Shown here: one piece after another, positions 8,820-17,816 of the stretch | Layout: every line of letters starts with the position of its first letter | How positions within the stretch are numbered: position 1 is the stretch's first letter | Source: Ramlibacter sp. | GTDB taxonomy: Bacteria; Pseudomonadota; Gammaproteobacteria; Burkholderiales; Burkholderiaceae_C | DNA length: 41,766 bases | Reading direction: 5' to 3' | NCBI RefSeq assembly: GCF_028292805.1 | Contig: NZ_JAQGLS010000153.1 | Location: 1-41,766, forward strand | Position numbers and translations under genes: made by a program | The notes under the pieces: model-generated | Told to the model about the DNA's origin: nothing | Database searches by the model: none | The model's input: only the letters and a program-made list of their open reading frames with translations

Positions 8820-10082
8820 TCAGGGGCAGGCCGGCTCCGCCGGAGCCGCCGGACCGGAGATGCGCAGCCGCCCCGTCTCCGGCCAGCGCCGGCGCAGGAA
8901 CACCCAGGCCACCAGGCCGATGCACATCATCAGCAGCGACGCCAGCGCCAGCGCCAGAGCCGAGTGCATCACCAGCGGCGCGATGGCGCCGGCCACGATT
9001 CCGTTGGACGAAGCGCCGATGAAGGCCTGCAGCGAGGACGCCATGCCGCGCCGGTCGGGATGCAGGTCCAGCACCAGCAGCGTCACCACCGGCACCATCA
9101 GGGCCCAGCCGAAGGCGAACACGGCGATCGGCAGCATCGCCCAGGCCGGATGCGCCTGGAACAGGAAGTTGGCGGCCACGTTCAGCAGCGAGACCGCGAG
9201 CATCACGGCGAAGCCGTAGCGGATCTGCCGCTGCGGCTGGATCTTGCCGGCCAGCCGGCCGCTGGCGAAGGAGCCGGCCATGATGCCGGAGATGGTCAGC
9301 AGGAAGAACCAGAAGAACTGCGTCGGTCCCAGCCCGAGCACCTGGCCGAGGAAAGCCGGCGCCGACAGCACGTACAGGAACATGCCGTTGAACGGGATGC
9401 CGCTGGCCAGCGCCAGCAGCAGGAAGCGGCCGCTCGATCCCAGCTGCCAGTAGCCACGCATCAGGTTGCGGGCGTTGAACGGCTGGCGCTGGGTGGCGTG
9501 CAGCGTCTCGGGCAGCAGCTTGAAGTTGGCGCTCCACAGCACGATGCCGACGCCGGTGAGGAACCAGAAGATGCTGTGCCAGCCCAGGTGCACGAAAAGC
9601 CAGCCGCCGATGATGGGCGCGATCGCCGGGGCCACTCCGAAGTAGATGGTGACCTGGCTCATCACCTTCTGCGCCTGCTCGGGCGGGAACATGTCGCGGA
9701 TGATGGCGCGCGACACCACCATGCCGGCGCCCGACGACAGGCCCTGCAGGCCGCGGAAGAACACCAGGGGCGCGACGGTCTGCGACAGCGCGCAGCCGGC
9801 CGAAGCCAGCGTGAAGATGGCGATCGACCACAGCACCACCGGGCGCCGCCCGAAGCTGTCGGCCAGCGCGCCGTGGAACAGGTTCATGAAGGCGAAGCCG
9901 AACAGGTAGGCCGACAGCGTCTGTTGCATCTGCACCGGGGTCGCGCCCAGGGCCGACGCGATGCCGGTGAAGGCCGGGATGTAGGTGTCAATGGAAAAGG
10001 GGCCGAGCATGCCCAGCAGGGCAAGCAGGACGGCCAGCGCCCAGCGGGGCGCGGTCCAGAGTTGGGAGGCTTGGGGGTTCAC
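8820..10082 (-). CDS. Bcr/CflA-family multidrug efflux MFS transporter
   Basis: 420 residues with about 12 transmembrane helices. The N-terminal FSIDTYIPAFTGIASALGAT and the QQTLSAYLFGFAFMNLFHG / LADSFGRRPVVLW (motif A) segments are characteristic of the Bcr/CflA drug:H+ antiporters of the inner membrane. The next loop SGAGMVVSRAIIRDMFP matches the family motif C/B region. It lies about 100 bases downstream of glgC on the same strand, separated by an unusual G-rich repeat tract that could affect read-through. Confidence 0.9.
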   Translation of the reverse strand: MNPQASQLWTAPRWALAVLLALLGMLGPFSIDTYIPAFTGIASALGATPVQMQQTLSAYLFGFAFMNLFHGALADSFGRRPVVLWSIAIFTLASAGCALSQTVAPLVFFRGLQGLSSGAGMVVSRAIIRDMFPPEQAQKVMSQVTIYFGVAPAIAPIIGGWLFVHLGWHSIFWFLTGVGIVLWSANFKLLPETLHATQRQPFNARNLMRGYWQLGSSGRFLLLALASGIPFNGMFLYVLSAPAFLGQVLGLGPTQFFWFFLLTISGIMAGSFASGRLAGKIQPQRQIRYGFAVMLAVSLLNVAANFLFQAHPAWAMLPIAVFAFGWALMVPVVTLLVLDLHPDRRGMASSLQAFIGASSNGIVAGAIAPLVMHSALALALASLLMMCIGLVAWVFLRRRWPETGRLRISGPAAPAEPACP

Positions 10083-10089
10083 TGGGAAG

Positions 10090-10118
10090 GGGCAGGGTCT
10101 AGGGTCTAGGGTCTAGGG
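10090..10118 (+). repeat. G-rich heptad repeat (GGGTCTA), potential G-quadruplex on + strand
   Basis: The + strand carries GGGG-CA-(GGGTCTA)3-GGG, i.e. five G runs of at least three separated by 2-4 bases. This satisfies the usual G3+N1-7 pattern for quadruplex formation. It is located immediately 5' of the MFS start (minus strand), so it lies on the template-complement side of that leader. Confidence 0.7.
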
Positions 10119-10149
10119 AGGACGGGTCCGTGAGCGTAACCCTAAGCGA

Positions 10150-10199
10150 CCCCAACCCCCAACCCCCTCGCCCCTAGCCCCTAGCCCCTAGCCCCTAGC
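10150..10199 (-). repeat. Telomere-like heptad repeat (GGGGCTA)n on the minus strand, overlapping the end of glgC
   Basis: On the minus strand the sequence reads (CTAGGGG)4 then CGAGGGGG and TTGGGGGTTGGGG: seven G runs of four or five. The first units encode the last residues of GlgC (codons CTA GGG GCT AGG GGC) and its TAG stop. The tract can form a G-quadruplex and is prone to slippage. Confidence 0.75.
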
Positions 10200-11518
10200 T
10201 TCTCCAGCATCGCCTTGGTCACCAGCACCACGCCGTTGGCGGTGCGGTAGAAGCGCTGGGCGTCGAGTTCGGCGTCTTCGCCGATGACGGTGCCGGCCGG
10301 GATGGTGCAGCCGCGGTCGATCACCACGCGGCTCAGGCGGCAGCCGGACTGGATCTCGGTCTCCGGCATGATGACGGCTTCGCTGATCATGCACGACGAG
10401 TGCACGTTCACCTGCGAGAAGATCACGGCCTTGCGGATCACCGAGCCGCACACCACGCAGCCGCCGGAGACCAGCACGTTGGCCGTCACGCCATGGTTGC
10501 CGCGTTCGTCGGGAACGAACTTGGCCGGCGGCAGCTGCTCCTGGTGGGTCCAGATCGGCCAGTCGCGGTCGTACAGGTCCAGCTCGGGCCAGTCGGAGGC
10601 CAGGTCGAGGTTGGCGGCCCAGAACGCATCGACCGTGCCGACGTCGCGCCAGTAGGGATTGGCGCGGCTGGCGCGCGGCACGCTGGAGTGGTTCAGCGGA
10701 TGCGCCAGCGCGCGGCCTTCCTTGACCACGCGCGGGATCACGTTCTTGCCGAAGTCGTGCTCGGACGCGTCGTCGCCCAGGTCCTCCTCGAGCAGCTGGT
10801 ACAGGTACTCGGCGTCGAACACGTAGATGCCCATGCTGCCCAGCGCGCGGTCCGGCTTGCCGGGGATCGCCGGCGGATCGGCCGGCTTTTCGACGAAGGC
10901 CGTGATGTTGCGCTGTTCGTCCACGTGCAGCACGCCCAGGGCGGTGCCTTCCATGCGCGGCACCTCGATGCAGCCCACGGTGCACTTGCTGCCGCTTTGC
11001 ACGTGGTCCAGCAGCATCAGCGAGTAGTCCTGCTTGTAGATGTGGTCGCCGGCCAGCACCAGGATGTACTCGGGCCCGTAGGCCCGCAGGATGTCGATGT
11101 TCTGCGTGATCGCATCGGCGGTGCCGCGGTACCAGAAAGCTTCGTTGACGCGCTGCTGCGCCGGCAGCAGGTCGATGAACTCGTTGGCTTCGCCGCGCAG
11201 GAAGTTCCAGCCACGCTGCAAGTGGCGCAGCAGCGAGTGCGACTTGTACTGCGTCAGCACGCCGATGCGGCGGATGCCGGAGTTGATGCAGTTGGACAGC
11301 GCGAAGTCGATGATGCGGAACTTGCCGCCGAAGTACACGGCCGGCTTGGCCCGGCGGTCGGTCAGGTCCAGCAGGCGCGAGCCGCGCCCGCCCGCCAGCA
11401 CCAGCGCGACGGTGCGCTTGGGCAGTTGCCGCGCCAGCACCATCCGCTCGGTGGCGGCGTCGGCCGTCATCGGTTGCGCGGCGCCGAGCGCTTCCTGGGC
11501 GCCAGTCTGCTCCTGCAT
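10181..11518 (-). CDS. glgC: Glucose-1-phosphate adenylyltransferase (ADP-glucose pyrophosphorylase)
   Basis: 445 residues. It makes ADP-glucose from glucose-1-phosphate and ATP, the committing step of bacterial glycogen synthesis. Visible motifs: nucleotide-binding [60 protein letters not shown], and a C-terminal left-handed beta-helix region with regulatory residues. The start MQEQTGAQ is supported by AGGTG about 10 bases upstream; a later methionine ([10 protein letters not shown]) is an alternative. The last five residues (LGARG) and the stop are encoded by a 7-bp repeat array, so the C-terminal tail has evidently been overwritten by repeat expansion. No other glycogen genes are present in the window. 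Confidence 0.95.
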   Translation of the reverse strand: MQEQTGAQEALGAAQPMTADAATERMVLARQLPKRTVALVLAGGRGSRLLDLTDRRAKPAVYFGGKFRIIDFALSNCINSGIRRIGVLTQYKSHSLLRHLQRGWNFLRGEANEFIDLLPAQQRVNEAFWYRGTADAITQNIDILRAYGPEYILVLAGDHIYKQDYSLMLLDHVQSGSKCTVGCIEVPRMEGTALGVLHVDEQRNITAFVEKPADPPAIPGKPDRALGSMGIYVFDAEYLYQLLEEDLGDDASEHDFGKNVIPRVVKEGRALAHPLNHSSVPRASRANPYWRDVGTVDAFWAANLDLASDWPELDLYDRDWPIWTHQEQLPPAKFVPDERGNHGVTANVLVSGGCVVCGSVIRKAVIFSQVNVHSSCMISEAVIMPETEIQSGCRLSRVVIDRGCTIPAGTVIGEDAELDAQRFYRTANGVVLVTKAMLEKLGARG

Positions 11519-11655
11519 TGCTTGTCACCTGAGAATGGATCGGATGTCACTGTGGTCCCGGCCGGCTGGCTCGGGTGTAGGACACTGTCGCCTTTGGCAC
11601 TGCAAGTGCCCCACGGCCGAGCCGATGGCGCGGCCCGGCACTACCATCGAGACCC
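11519..11655. promoter_or_regulatory. Divergent intergenic region glgC / hybrid kinase
   Basis: 137 bases between two divergent start codons; both promoters must lie here. No confident -35/-10 pair can be picked by eye. Confidence 0.35.
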
Positions 11656-13734
11656 ATGCTCCAGGACTCGGACACCGAAGAAGGCGCGTCGCCGCAGCGC
11701 AGGGCGCTGGCCGTTCCGCACCCGCTGTTGCTGGCCTCGGCCGGGGCCGGGGCGCCCTTGACCGAAACCGGCCGCCTGCTGCTGGCCACCGACTGGGCCG
11801 CCACGCCGCTGGGTCCCGTCGCCGGCTGGCCGCGCAGCCTGCGCATCGCGGTCAGCATCTGCCTGAACTCGCGCTTTCCGATGTTCGTTTGGTGGGGCCC
11901 GTCGCTGGTCAACATCTACAACGACGCCTACATCCCGGTGCTGGGCCAGCGGCATCCGCAGGCGTTCGGGCAGCCGGCGCGCCAGTCGTGGAGCGACATC
12001 TGGGACGTGGTGGGGCTGCAGGCGGACGAGGTCATGGTGCACGGCCGCGCCAGCTGGAACGAACGCGTGCTGCTGGTGATGGAGCGCAACGGCTATCCCG
12101 AGGACACCTGGTTCACCTGGTCGTACAGCCCGATCCACGACGACGAGGGCGGCATCGGCGGCCTGTTCTGCGCCTGCACCGAGGAAACCGGCGCGGTGCT
12201 CGCCGAGCGCGAGCGCGACCGGCTGGTGCGCGAGGCGCAGGACGCCGCCCACACGCTGCGCACCTGGTTCGACGACGCCCCCGGCTTCGTCGCGCTGCTG
12301 CGCGGCCCGCGCTTCGTCTTCGAGCTGGCCAACAAGGCCTACTACCAGCTGGTGGGGCACCGCGACATCATGGGCCGGCCGGTGCTCGAGGCGCTGCCGG
12401 AGGTGCGCGAGCAAGGCTTCGTCGAGCTGCTCGAGCAGGTGTACCGCACCGGCAAGCCCTTCGTCGGCCGGGGCATGGCGCTGCAGGTGCAGCCGCAGCC
12501 GGGCGGCCCCGCGGTGCTTCGCTTCGTCGATTTCGTGTTCCAGCCGGTTCACGACGCCGATGGCCAAGTCGCCGGCATCTTCGCCCAGGGCCACGACGCC
12601 ACCGAGCAAGTGCAGGGCGCCCGCGCGCTGCAGGATGCCGACCGCCGCAAGGACGACTTCCTGGCCACGCTGGCGCACGAGCTGCGCAACCCGCTGGCGC
12701 CGATCCGGCAGGCCGCGCTGGTGGCGCGCAACGACGCGCCGCGGCAGGCCTGGGCGCTGGGGGTGATCGAGCGACAGGTCGGGCACATGGCCTTGCTGCT
12801 GGACGACCTGCTGGACGTTTCGCGCATCTCGCGCGGCAAGCTGGAGCTGCGGCTGCGGCGGGTGGAACTGCGCGAGGTGGTCGACGCGGCGGTGGAAACC
12901 GTGCGCCCGCTGCTGCAGGCCAAGCGGCACCAGCTGCACGTGCGGCTGCCGCCGGGGGCGGCGCCGCTGCTGGTCGATCCGGTGCGGCTGGCACAGGTGG
13001 TGTCCAACTTGTTGTCCAATGCGGGTAAGTACACCGACGCCGGTGGCCGGATCGAACTGGAAGCCGGGATGGCCGACGGGGTGCTGACGCTGCGGGTGCG
13101 CGACAACGGCATCGGCCTGTCGGCGCAGGACCGCCCGGAGATCTTTGAGATGTTCTCCCAGGTGGCGTCGGCGATAGACCGGTCGGAAAACGGCCTGGGG
13201 ATCGGCCTGGCGCTCACCCGCGGGCTGGTTCAATTGCATGGAGGCCGCATCGACGCCGCGAGCGATGGGCCAGGAAAAGGATCGGAGTTCATCGTGACCC
13301 TGCCAACACGCCAGCCGGATCAGCCGGCCGCCACCACCGCCGCGGATTCCGCGCCGGCCCAACCCGCCGCCCCGCGCTCGCGCAAGGTGCTGCTGGCCGA
13401 CGACAACGCCGACGCCCTGGAAACCATGGCGGCCCTGCTGGAGATCGAAGGCCACGTGGTGCAGACGGCCACCGACGGCAACCGCGCGCTGCTCGCGGGC
13501 GAGCAGCTGCGCCCCGACGTGGCCATCCTGGACATCGGCATGCCGCACCTGAACGGCTACGAAGCGGCGGCGAAGATCCGGGAGACTGACTGGGGCCGCA
13601 GCGTGGTGCTGATCGCGCTCACGGGCTGGGGCCAGGAGCAGGACCAGGCCCGGGCGCGCGAAGCGGGCTTCGACCACCATTGCACCAAGCCGGTGGACAT
13701 CGAGCGCCTGCTGCAGCTGGTCCAGGGGGCTTGA
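11656..13734 (+). CDS. Hybrid sensor histidine kinase / response regulator with PAS-like sensors
   Basis: 692 residues, no transmembrane segment, so probably cytoplasmic. The first about 180 residues resemble PAS/GAF-type input of soluble hybrid kinases (TDWAATPLGPVAGWPRSLR... FPMFVWWGPSLVNIYNDAY), followed by a second PAS fold at about 215-325. The dimerisation/phosphoacceptor box is LAHELRNPLAPI with H341. The ATPase domain shows NLLSNAGKYT, DNGIGL and NGLGIGLAL. A C-terminal receiver domain follows with acidic ADDNAD, phosphoacceptor D626 in ILDIGMP and the conserved K in CTKPVD. Signal and output are unknown: there is no DNA-binding domain and no adjacent partner regulator. It is divergent from glgC. 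Confidence 0.93.
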   Translation: MLQDSDTEEGASPQRRALAVPHPLLLASAGAGAPLTETGRLLLATDWAATPLGPVAGWPRSLRIAVSICLNSRFPMFVWWGPSLVNIYNDAYIPVLGQRHPQAFGQPARQSWSDIWDVVGLQADEVMVHGRASWNERVLLVMERNGYPEDTWFTWSYSPIHDDEGGIGGLFCACTEETGAVLAERERDRLVREAQDAAHTLRTWFDDAPGFVALLRGPRFVFELANKAYYQLVGHRDIMGRPVLEALPEVREQGFVELLEQVYRTGKPFVGRGMALQVQPQPGGPAVLRFVDFVFQPVHDADGQVAGIFAQGHDATEQVQGARALQDADRRKDDFLATLAHELRNPLAPIRQAALVARNDAPRQAWALGVIERQVGHMALLLDDLLDVSRISRGKLELRLRRVELREVVDAAVETVRPLLQAKRHQLHVRLPPGAAPLLVDPVRLAQVVSNLLSNAGKYTDAGGRIELEAGMADGVLTLRVRDNGIGLSAQDRPEIFEMFSQVASAIDRSENGLGIGLALTRGLVQLHGGRIDAASDGPGKGSEFIVTLPTRQPDQPAATTAADSAPAQPAAPRSRKVLLADDNADALETMAALLEIEGHVVQTATDGNRALLAGEQLRPDVAILDIGMPHLNGYEAAAKIRETDWGRSVVLIALTGWGQEQDQARAREAGFDHHCTKPVDIERLLQLVQGA

Positions 13735-13801
13735 AGTCGGGGCGCCGGTAGCATTTGGAACGATTGGGTCGCATCCAGGCGGTCCGGTGCTGCGTATCCA
13801 C

Positions 13802-14124
13802 ATGAAGCACAGCTCCAAGCTCCTCCTCGGCCTGGCCGCCACCACCCTCGCGCTGGCCGCCCGTGCCGGCTGCGGCATCGAGGCGAGCCAAGTGCCGCGC
13901 GTCACCAACGGCGGCGCCGGCGTGATCGGCTGAGCGTCACCGGCTGGGGCGTCGATGCGCGCACCGACGCCGAACCGATGACGCCAGGCACGGGCGCTGG
14001 CGCCCAGCCCGAGGCCTGGACGACGGTGGGTGGCCGCGCCGGCATCACGCGCTTGGGTGGCAATCGCTGGTCGGTGGCGTCGACCGCGCCGGCCGCCAAC
14101 CCGTCCCGGGGCACGCCTTACTGA
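13802..14124 (+). pseudogene. Frameshifted small secreted-protein gene
   Basis: An ATG at 13802 opens a signal-peptide-like sequence (MKHSSKLLLGLAATTLALA) that stops at 13931-13933 after 43 residues. A different frame then runs from about 13927 to a TGA at 14122-14124 without interruption, including SVTGWGVDARTDAEPMTPG and GGRAGITRLGGNRWSVAS. Joined by a one-base shift this would give an exported protein of about 108 residues. I do not recognise the family. Either a decayed gene or a sequencing error explains the break; a free-standing 43-residue peptide is less likely. Confidence 0.4.
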
Positions 14125-14143
14125 GCGTCCCGGGTGGGCAGCT

Positions 14144-15394
14144 TCAGGCCCGGGAGCCTGGCTGGTCCTTGCCACCGCGCGCGCTGGCGAACAGGCCCCA
14201 GCAGCACAGCGCCGTCGGCACCGCCAGCGCCAGGTAGCCGGCGCTGTAGCTGCCGAACAGGCCAGACACGGCGCCGAACGCCGCCGGGCCGAGCACCACG
14301 CCGAAGAAGGTGACCGACAGCGAGCCACCGGTGGCGGTGCCGGCCATGCCGGGCGGCGCCAGCCGGGCGACTTCGGCCAGGTAGACGCCGTTCCAGCCGG
14401 TGGCCGAAGCGCCGAAGGCCGCCAGCAACACCAGCACCAGCGCCAGCGGCGCCGTGGCCGGCAGCAGCCCGGTGGCCGCCGTGCACAGCGCCATCATCGC
14501 GGCCAGCAGCATCAGCGTGCGCCGCGCGCCGAGGAAGCGATCGGCGATCCAGCCCCACAGGATCCGGCCCGCCACGCCACCGGCCTGCGCCACCGACAGC
14601 GCGAAGCCCGCGGCCACCAGGCTGTAGCCCAGGCTGCTGTGCAGGTGCGTGACGATGTAGGTTGCCAGGCACAGCTGCACCATGGAAAACACGAACGACA
14701 GCGAGGCCAGGCGCTTGAGCTGGGGATGGCCGAACACCATCCGCAACGGGCCGGTCAGGCTGCGCATGGCCAGCGGCGCGTCCGGCCGGCGGTCGGCGTC
14801 GTGCCCGCGGCGCAGCGGCTGCGCCGCCAGGGCGCAGGCCACGCAGGCCAGCGCCACTTCGAACAAACCGAGCGCGATGCCGGTGTTCAGCACCAGCGTG
14901 GGCACGATCGCGCCGGCCATCACGCCGCCCAGCGGCACGCCGGTTTGCTTGATGGAGAAGATCAGGGCGGCCCGGTGCGGCGGCGTGGTGGCGGCCAGCA
15001 GGTGCGAGCTGGCCGGCGTGATCGGGCCGTAGCCCATCCCGATCAGCACCGCGCCTGCCGCCACGGCCGCCACCGATGGCAGCACCGACAGGCACAGGCC
15101 GGCGGCGCACAGCAGCAGGCCGGCCTGGCTGACGCGGATGGCGCCGTAGCGCGCCACGCACTGGCCGGCCATCAGGCTGGCCAGGATGGCACCGACGTAG
15201 ACCAGGGCGATGTACACGCCGGTCATGGTGGCCGAGACGCCGAGCGACTGCGCCACCGCCGGCGCGACGGCCGGGATGGCCAGCACCGCCATCGAGACCA
15301 TGGCCTGGATCGCCAGCGTGGTCAGCAGGACCAGCCAGCCGCCGGTGGCGGTGGTGGAGGGGGCGGGCAGCGGGGGCGGTGGAGGGCGGGTCAA
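14144..15394 (-). CDS. MFS transporter, function unknown
   Basis: About 416 residues with 12 predicted membrane helices. The N-terminal half shows VSMAVLAIPAVAPAVAQSLG, GVYIALVYVGAILASLMAG and ARYGAIRVSQ (motif A-like). A central loop after the sixth helix contains RRGHDADRRPDAPLAMRSL. The layout is that of MFS carriers for small organic anions or CynX-like exporters; the substrate cannot be deduced. I favour a TTG start at 15394 because it overlaps the upstream stop as TTGA, a coupled arrangement; the frame stays open upstream to an ATG at 15439 inside the upstream gene. It forms a two-gene operon with the upstream nuclease-like protein. Confidence 0.8.
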   Translation of the reverse strand: MTRPPPPPLPAPSTTATGGWLVLLTTLAIQAMVSMAVLAIPAVAPAVAQSLGVSATMTGVYIALVYVGAILASLMAGQCVARYGAIRVSQAGLLLCAAGLCLSVLPSVAAVAAGAVLIGMGYGPITPASSHLLAATTPPHRAALIFSIKQTGVPLGGVMAGAIVPTLVLNTGIALGLFEVALACVACALAAQPLRRGHDADRRPDAPLAMRSLTGPLRMVFGHPQLKRLASLSFVFSMVQLCLATYIVTHLHSSLGYSLVAAGFALSVAQAGGVAGRILWGWIADRFLGARRTLMLLAAMMALCTAATGLLPATAPLALVLVLLAAFGASATGWNGVYLAEVARLAPPGMAGTATGGSLSVTFFGVVLGPAAFGAVSGLFGSYSAGYLALAVPTALCCWGLFASARGGKDQPGSRA

Positions 15395-16992
15395 ACCGGG
15401 TCCGCGGCGGACGCCTTGAGCTTGACGATTTCGTCGCACAGCGACTCGAGCCTGGAGACCATGTTGTCGCGCATCAGGTCGACCCGCTTGACGATCTTGC
15501 CGGTGGCCTGGGCGCTGGTGTTGGCGAAGGTCAGGATCTCCTCGAAGCCCTCGACCTGCTTGCGGATGCCTTCGATCGCCTTGTCGATGGCCTGGAAGCT
15601 GGCGCCGTCCTTGGAGCCGTGCTGGGCCGCGCGCACCGACAGCGCGGTGGCCACCATCAGCGCCGCCTTCAGCCAGCAGTCGCTGGCCTCGCTTTCGGCG
15701 TCCCAGCGCAGCACGATGTCGTGGCCGTAGCGGCTGAACACCGGCACGCTGGCCGGCGCCGTCTTCTCGCTGTGCACGAAGATGCAGACGCCGGCGCCGC
15801 GGTTGCGCCGCGCGATGTCGGCCTCGGCCAGCGTGCGGGCCAGGTCGTAGGAGGCGTTCTCCTTGGCCTCCACCACGATGCGGGCGCCGGCCGCGGTCTT
15901 TTCCGGGCCGATGGACAGCACGTAGTCGCCGACCTTGCAGTTGGGAATCACGCCGGTGGAGTTGCCACAGTCCTGCACCACGTCACCCGCGCCTTCGGCC
16001 ACCTGGCGCAGCAGCAGGCCGAGGTCGGCCTCGAACTCGCCGCCGTGGCGCGTGCTGCGGGCCGCTTCCTCGCGCCGCGTGTTCAGGTTGCTGACGGCGA
16101 TCTCCAGCGTCTTGGCCAGGTTGTTGGCCAGTTCCAGCTGCTGGCGGTGGTTGTCCTGCAGCATGGTCTGCAGCCGGTTCAGCGCCGAGCCCGCGTTGTC
16201 CAGGCTCAGCTCGCTGGTCAGGTTCTTCTGCGCCGACTCGACGCGGCCGACCAGCCGGCTGAGGGCGGAGTCGGGCCGGTCCAGGCTGAACTCGGCGACC
16301 ACGTCGCCCATGCGCTTGCTCATGGCCTCGTTCAGGTCGCCGTGCTTGGTGCCCAGCTCGCGCAGGAAGCGGTTCAGGGCGCTGTCCGGCTGGTCGAGCG
16401 AGAACTGCTGCAGGATGCTCAGGTTTTGCGCCTGGATCACGCCGTCCAGCGTCTTTTGCATGGTGGTCACCAGCTGGTTGTCACCGGACGGGTCCAGCAT
16501 CCGGAACAGCGAGCTGTTGTCGCCCACGAACTGCTCGAACAGCTTGCCCAGGCTCTGCTCGGCCACCTGCACCTGCCCGCGCATCACTTGCGCGAGGTCG
16601 CCGTCGTGCCGGATCAGGCGTTCCACGCGCTCGGTGAACATGCCTTGCTGCGGATCGAAGTAGCGGGTGAGCGTGCTGGTGACGTTGCCTTCCATGGTTT
16701 CGCGCCAGCCGTTCAGGCGCTCGGTCAGGGCCGACATCAGCCGCTCGCCCTCCTTGCGCACGGCGTCGCCGTCGACCACGCCGCGCGCCGCGCGCAGCGA
16801 CAGCACGCCGATCTTCAGCGCGGTCTGGATGAAGTCGGTGCGCGGCCGGCCCTCGGCGTATTCGCGCGCCGCCACCAGCACTTCGGGGTCGGAAATCGCG
16901 AGGTTCAGGTACAGCGGCTCGACCGCTCCGGGCGGGGCCGCGGCGAAGCCTTGCGATTGGACGGTCTGGATGGGGGCGATGGGTTGGTTCAT
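15391..16992 (-). CDS. Unrecognised protein with tripled SLDxPDSAL motif and PD-(D/E)XK-like nuclease core
   Basis: 533 residues; I do not recognise a named family. Residues about 50-190 are helical and charged. A motif SLD-QPDSALNRF recurs three times, at 198-209, 236-247 (SLDRPDSALSRL) and 263-274 (SLDNAGSALNRL), spaced 27-38 residues. A predicted coiled coil (280-315) leads to a C-terminal domain with the order GEFEADLG (E319/E321), GDYVLSIG (D356), IVVEAKEN (E375, K377), i.e. the E...D...ExK pattern of PD-(D/E)XK nucleases, as in RmuC- or restriction-endonuclease-like proteins. A helical tail (residues 475-530) ends the protein. No signal peptide or membrane segment, so cytoplasmic. DNA-related activity is inference from the motif order only. 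The next gene overlaps its stop. Confidence 0.8.
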   Translation of the reverse strand: MNQPIAPIQTVQSQGFAAAPPGAVEPLYLNLAISDPEVLVAAREYAEGRPRTDFIQTALKIGVLSLRAARGVVDGDAVRKEGERLMSALTERLNGWRETMEGNVTSTLTRYFDPQQGMFTERVERLIRHDGDLAQVMRGQVQVAEQSLGKLFEQFVGDNSSLFRMLDPSGDNQLVTTMQKTLDGVIQAQNLSILQQFSLDQPDSALNRFLRELGTKHGDLNEAMSKRMGDVVAEFSLDRPDSALSRLVGRVESAQKNLTSELSLDNAGSALNRLQTMLQDNHRQQLELANNLAKTLEIAVSNLNTRREEAARSTRHGGEFEADLGLLLRQVAEGAGDVVQDCGNSTGVIPNCKVGDYVLSIGPEKTAAGARIVVEAKENASYDLARTLAEADIARRNRGAGVCIFVHSEKTAPASVPVFSRYGHDIVLRWDAESEASDCWLKAALMVATALSVRAAQHGSKDGASFQAIDKAIEGIRKQVEGFEEILTFANTSAQATGKIVKRVDLMRDNMVSRLESLCDEIVKLKASAADPV

Positions 16993-17036
16993 GGCCGGTT
17001 CATTCTAGAACGACGGTCAGGTTTGCCCGGACACCA

Positions 17037-17737
17037 ATGCGCCTGCGCGGGGATGACGAAGCCAGGTCAGGAGGCGCAGGCGGCGAGCGTCGTTGCCCGA
17101 AAGCGCACGACCGCGGCGCTTTCGGTCTGCGGCGTGCAGGCCAGCGCCAGGCCGACGGCCGCGCCCTGCGGCAGGCCCCAGGCCCCAGGCCGCTTGCCAC
17201 CAGCGCCAGCAGCGTCTGCACCCCTGCTGCGCCACTCGCGGCAAGAAGCCGACGCTCTGGCACGCCAGCGTGGCGGCGCTGTGCAGGTCGTCGGTGCCGC
17301 CGGCCCCGTATATCACGAACGCTTCGTTGGCCGGCCCGCGCAGATGCGGCGGACCCTGGCCGGCCGGTCGGCGCGTGGCCGCGCGGCAGGGCCACGATGA
17401 ATTCGTCACGCCAGCGGCGCCGGCCGTAGGTGCTGGTGCCGACGAAGCCCACCTGCAGCGTGCCGCCCGTGCCTTCGACCGCGCTGCGCGCCACGCGCCC
17501 AGCTGGCTGCCGGGGAACAGCAGCTTGCGCTGCCTTGGCCAGCACCGTGCGGCCGCTGGTCGTGAGCGGCACGCCGCCGGCCACGCGCTCGAACAGCCGG
17601 GTGCCCAGCTCCGCGTGCTGCTTCTGGATCGAGACCGTCAGCGGCGGCTGCGCAATGTGCAGGCGCTGCGCCGCGCGGCGGAAGATCTCGGGGTTTGGGC
17701 AAGGACGACGAAATGGCGGGATCCGGCGCAGGTCCAT
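17037..17737 (-). pseudogene. LysR-family regulator, multiply frameshifted
   Basis: Reading from ATG at 17737, MDLRRI is followed, after one extra base, by RHFVVLAQT in another frame. A second shift returns to IFRRAAQRLHIAQPPLTVSI, the classic LysR helix-turn-helix, and GTRLFERV. Further pieces of the effector domain are spread over frames: GTLQVGFVGTSTYG, DEFIVALPRGHA, then ANEAFVIYG and SVGFLPRVAQQ in another frame and LLALVASGLG back in the first. At least four indels are needed to restore the gene. It lies just downstream of the enoyl-CoA hydratase gene on the same strand and was probably once the regulator of the adjacent catabolic cluster. Confidence 0.85.
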
Positions 17738-17816
17738 GGTGGGCGGTCGGGGTTGCAGCCAGGCACAGCCCAGCGCTGCTTCCACCACCGCCGCCGCCGG
17801 CGCCGCGCGCCCACCG

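Noticed and set aside
10090-10199. CRISPR array
   Set aside because: The repeat units are 7 bases and tandem without spacers.
10188-11528. A second 446-codon minus-strand frame over glgC
   Set aside because: Arg/Ala/Gly-rich frameshift shadow of glgC; the other frame has all nucleotidyltransferase motifs.
11641-14328. An 895-codon minus-strand ORF
   Set aside because: It covers the hybrid kinase on the opposite strand and has only shadow-type composition.
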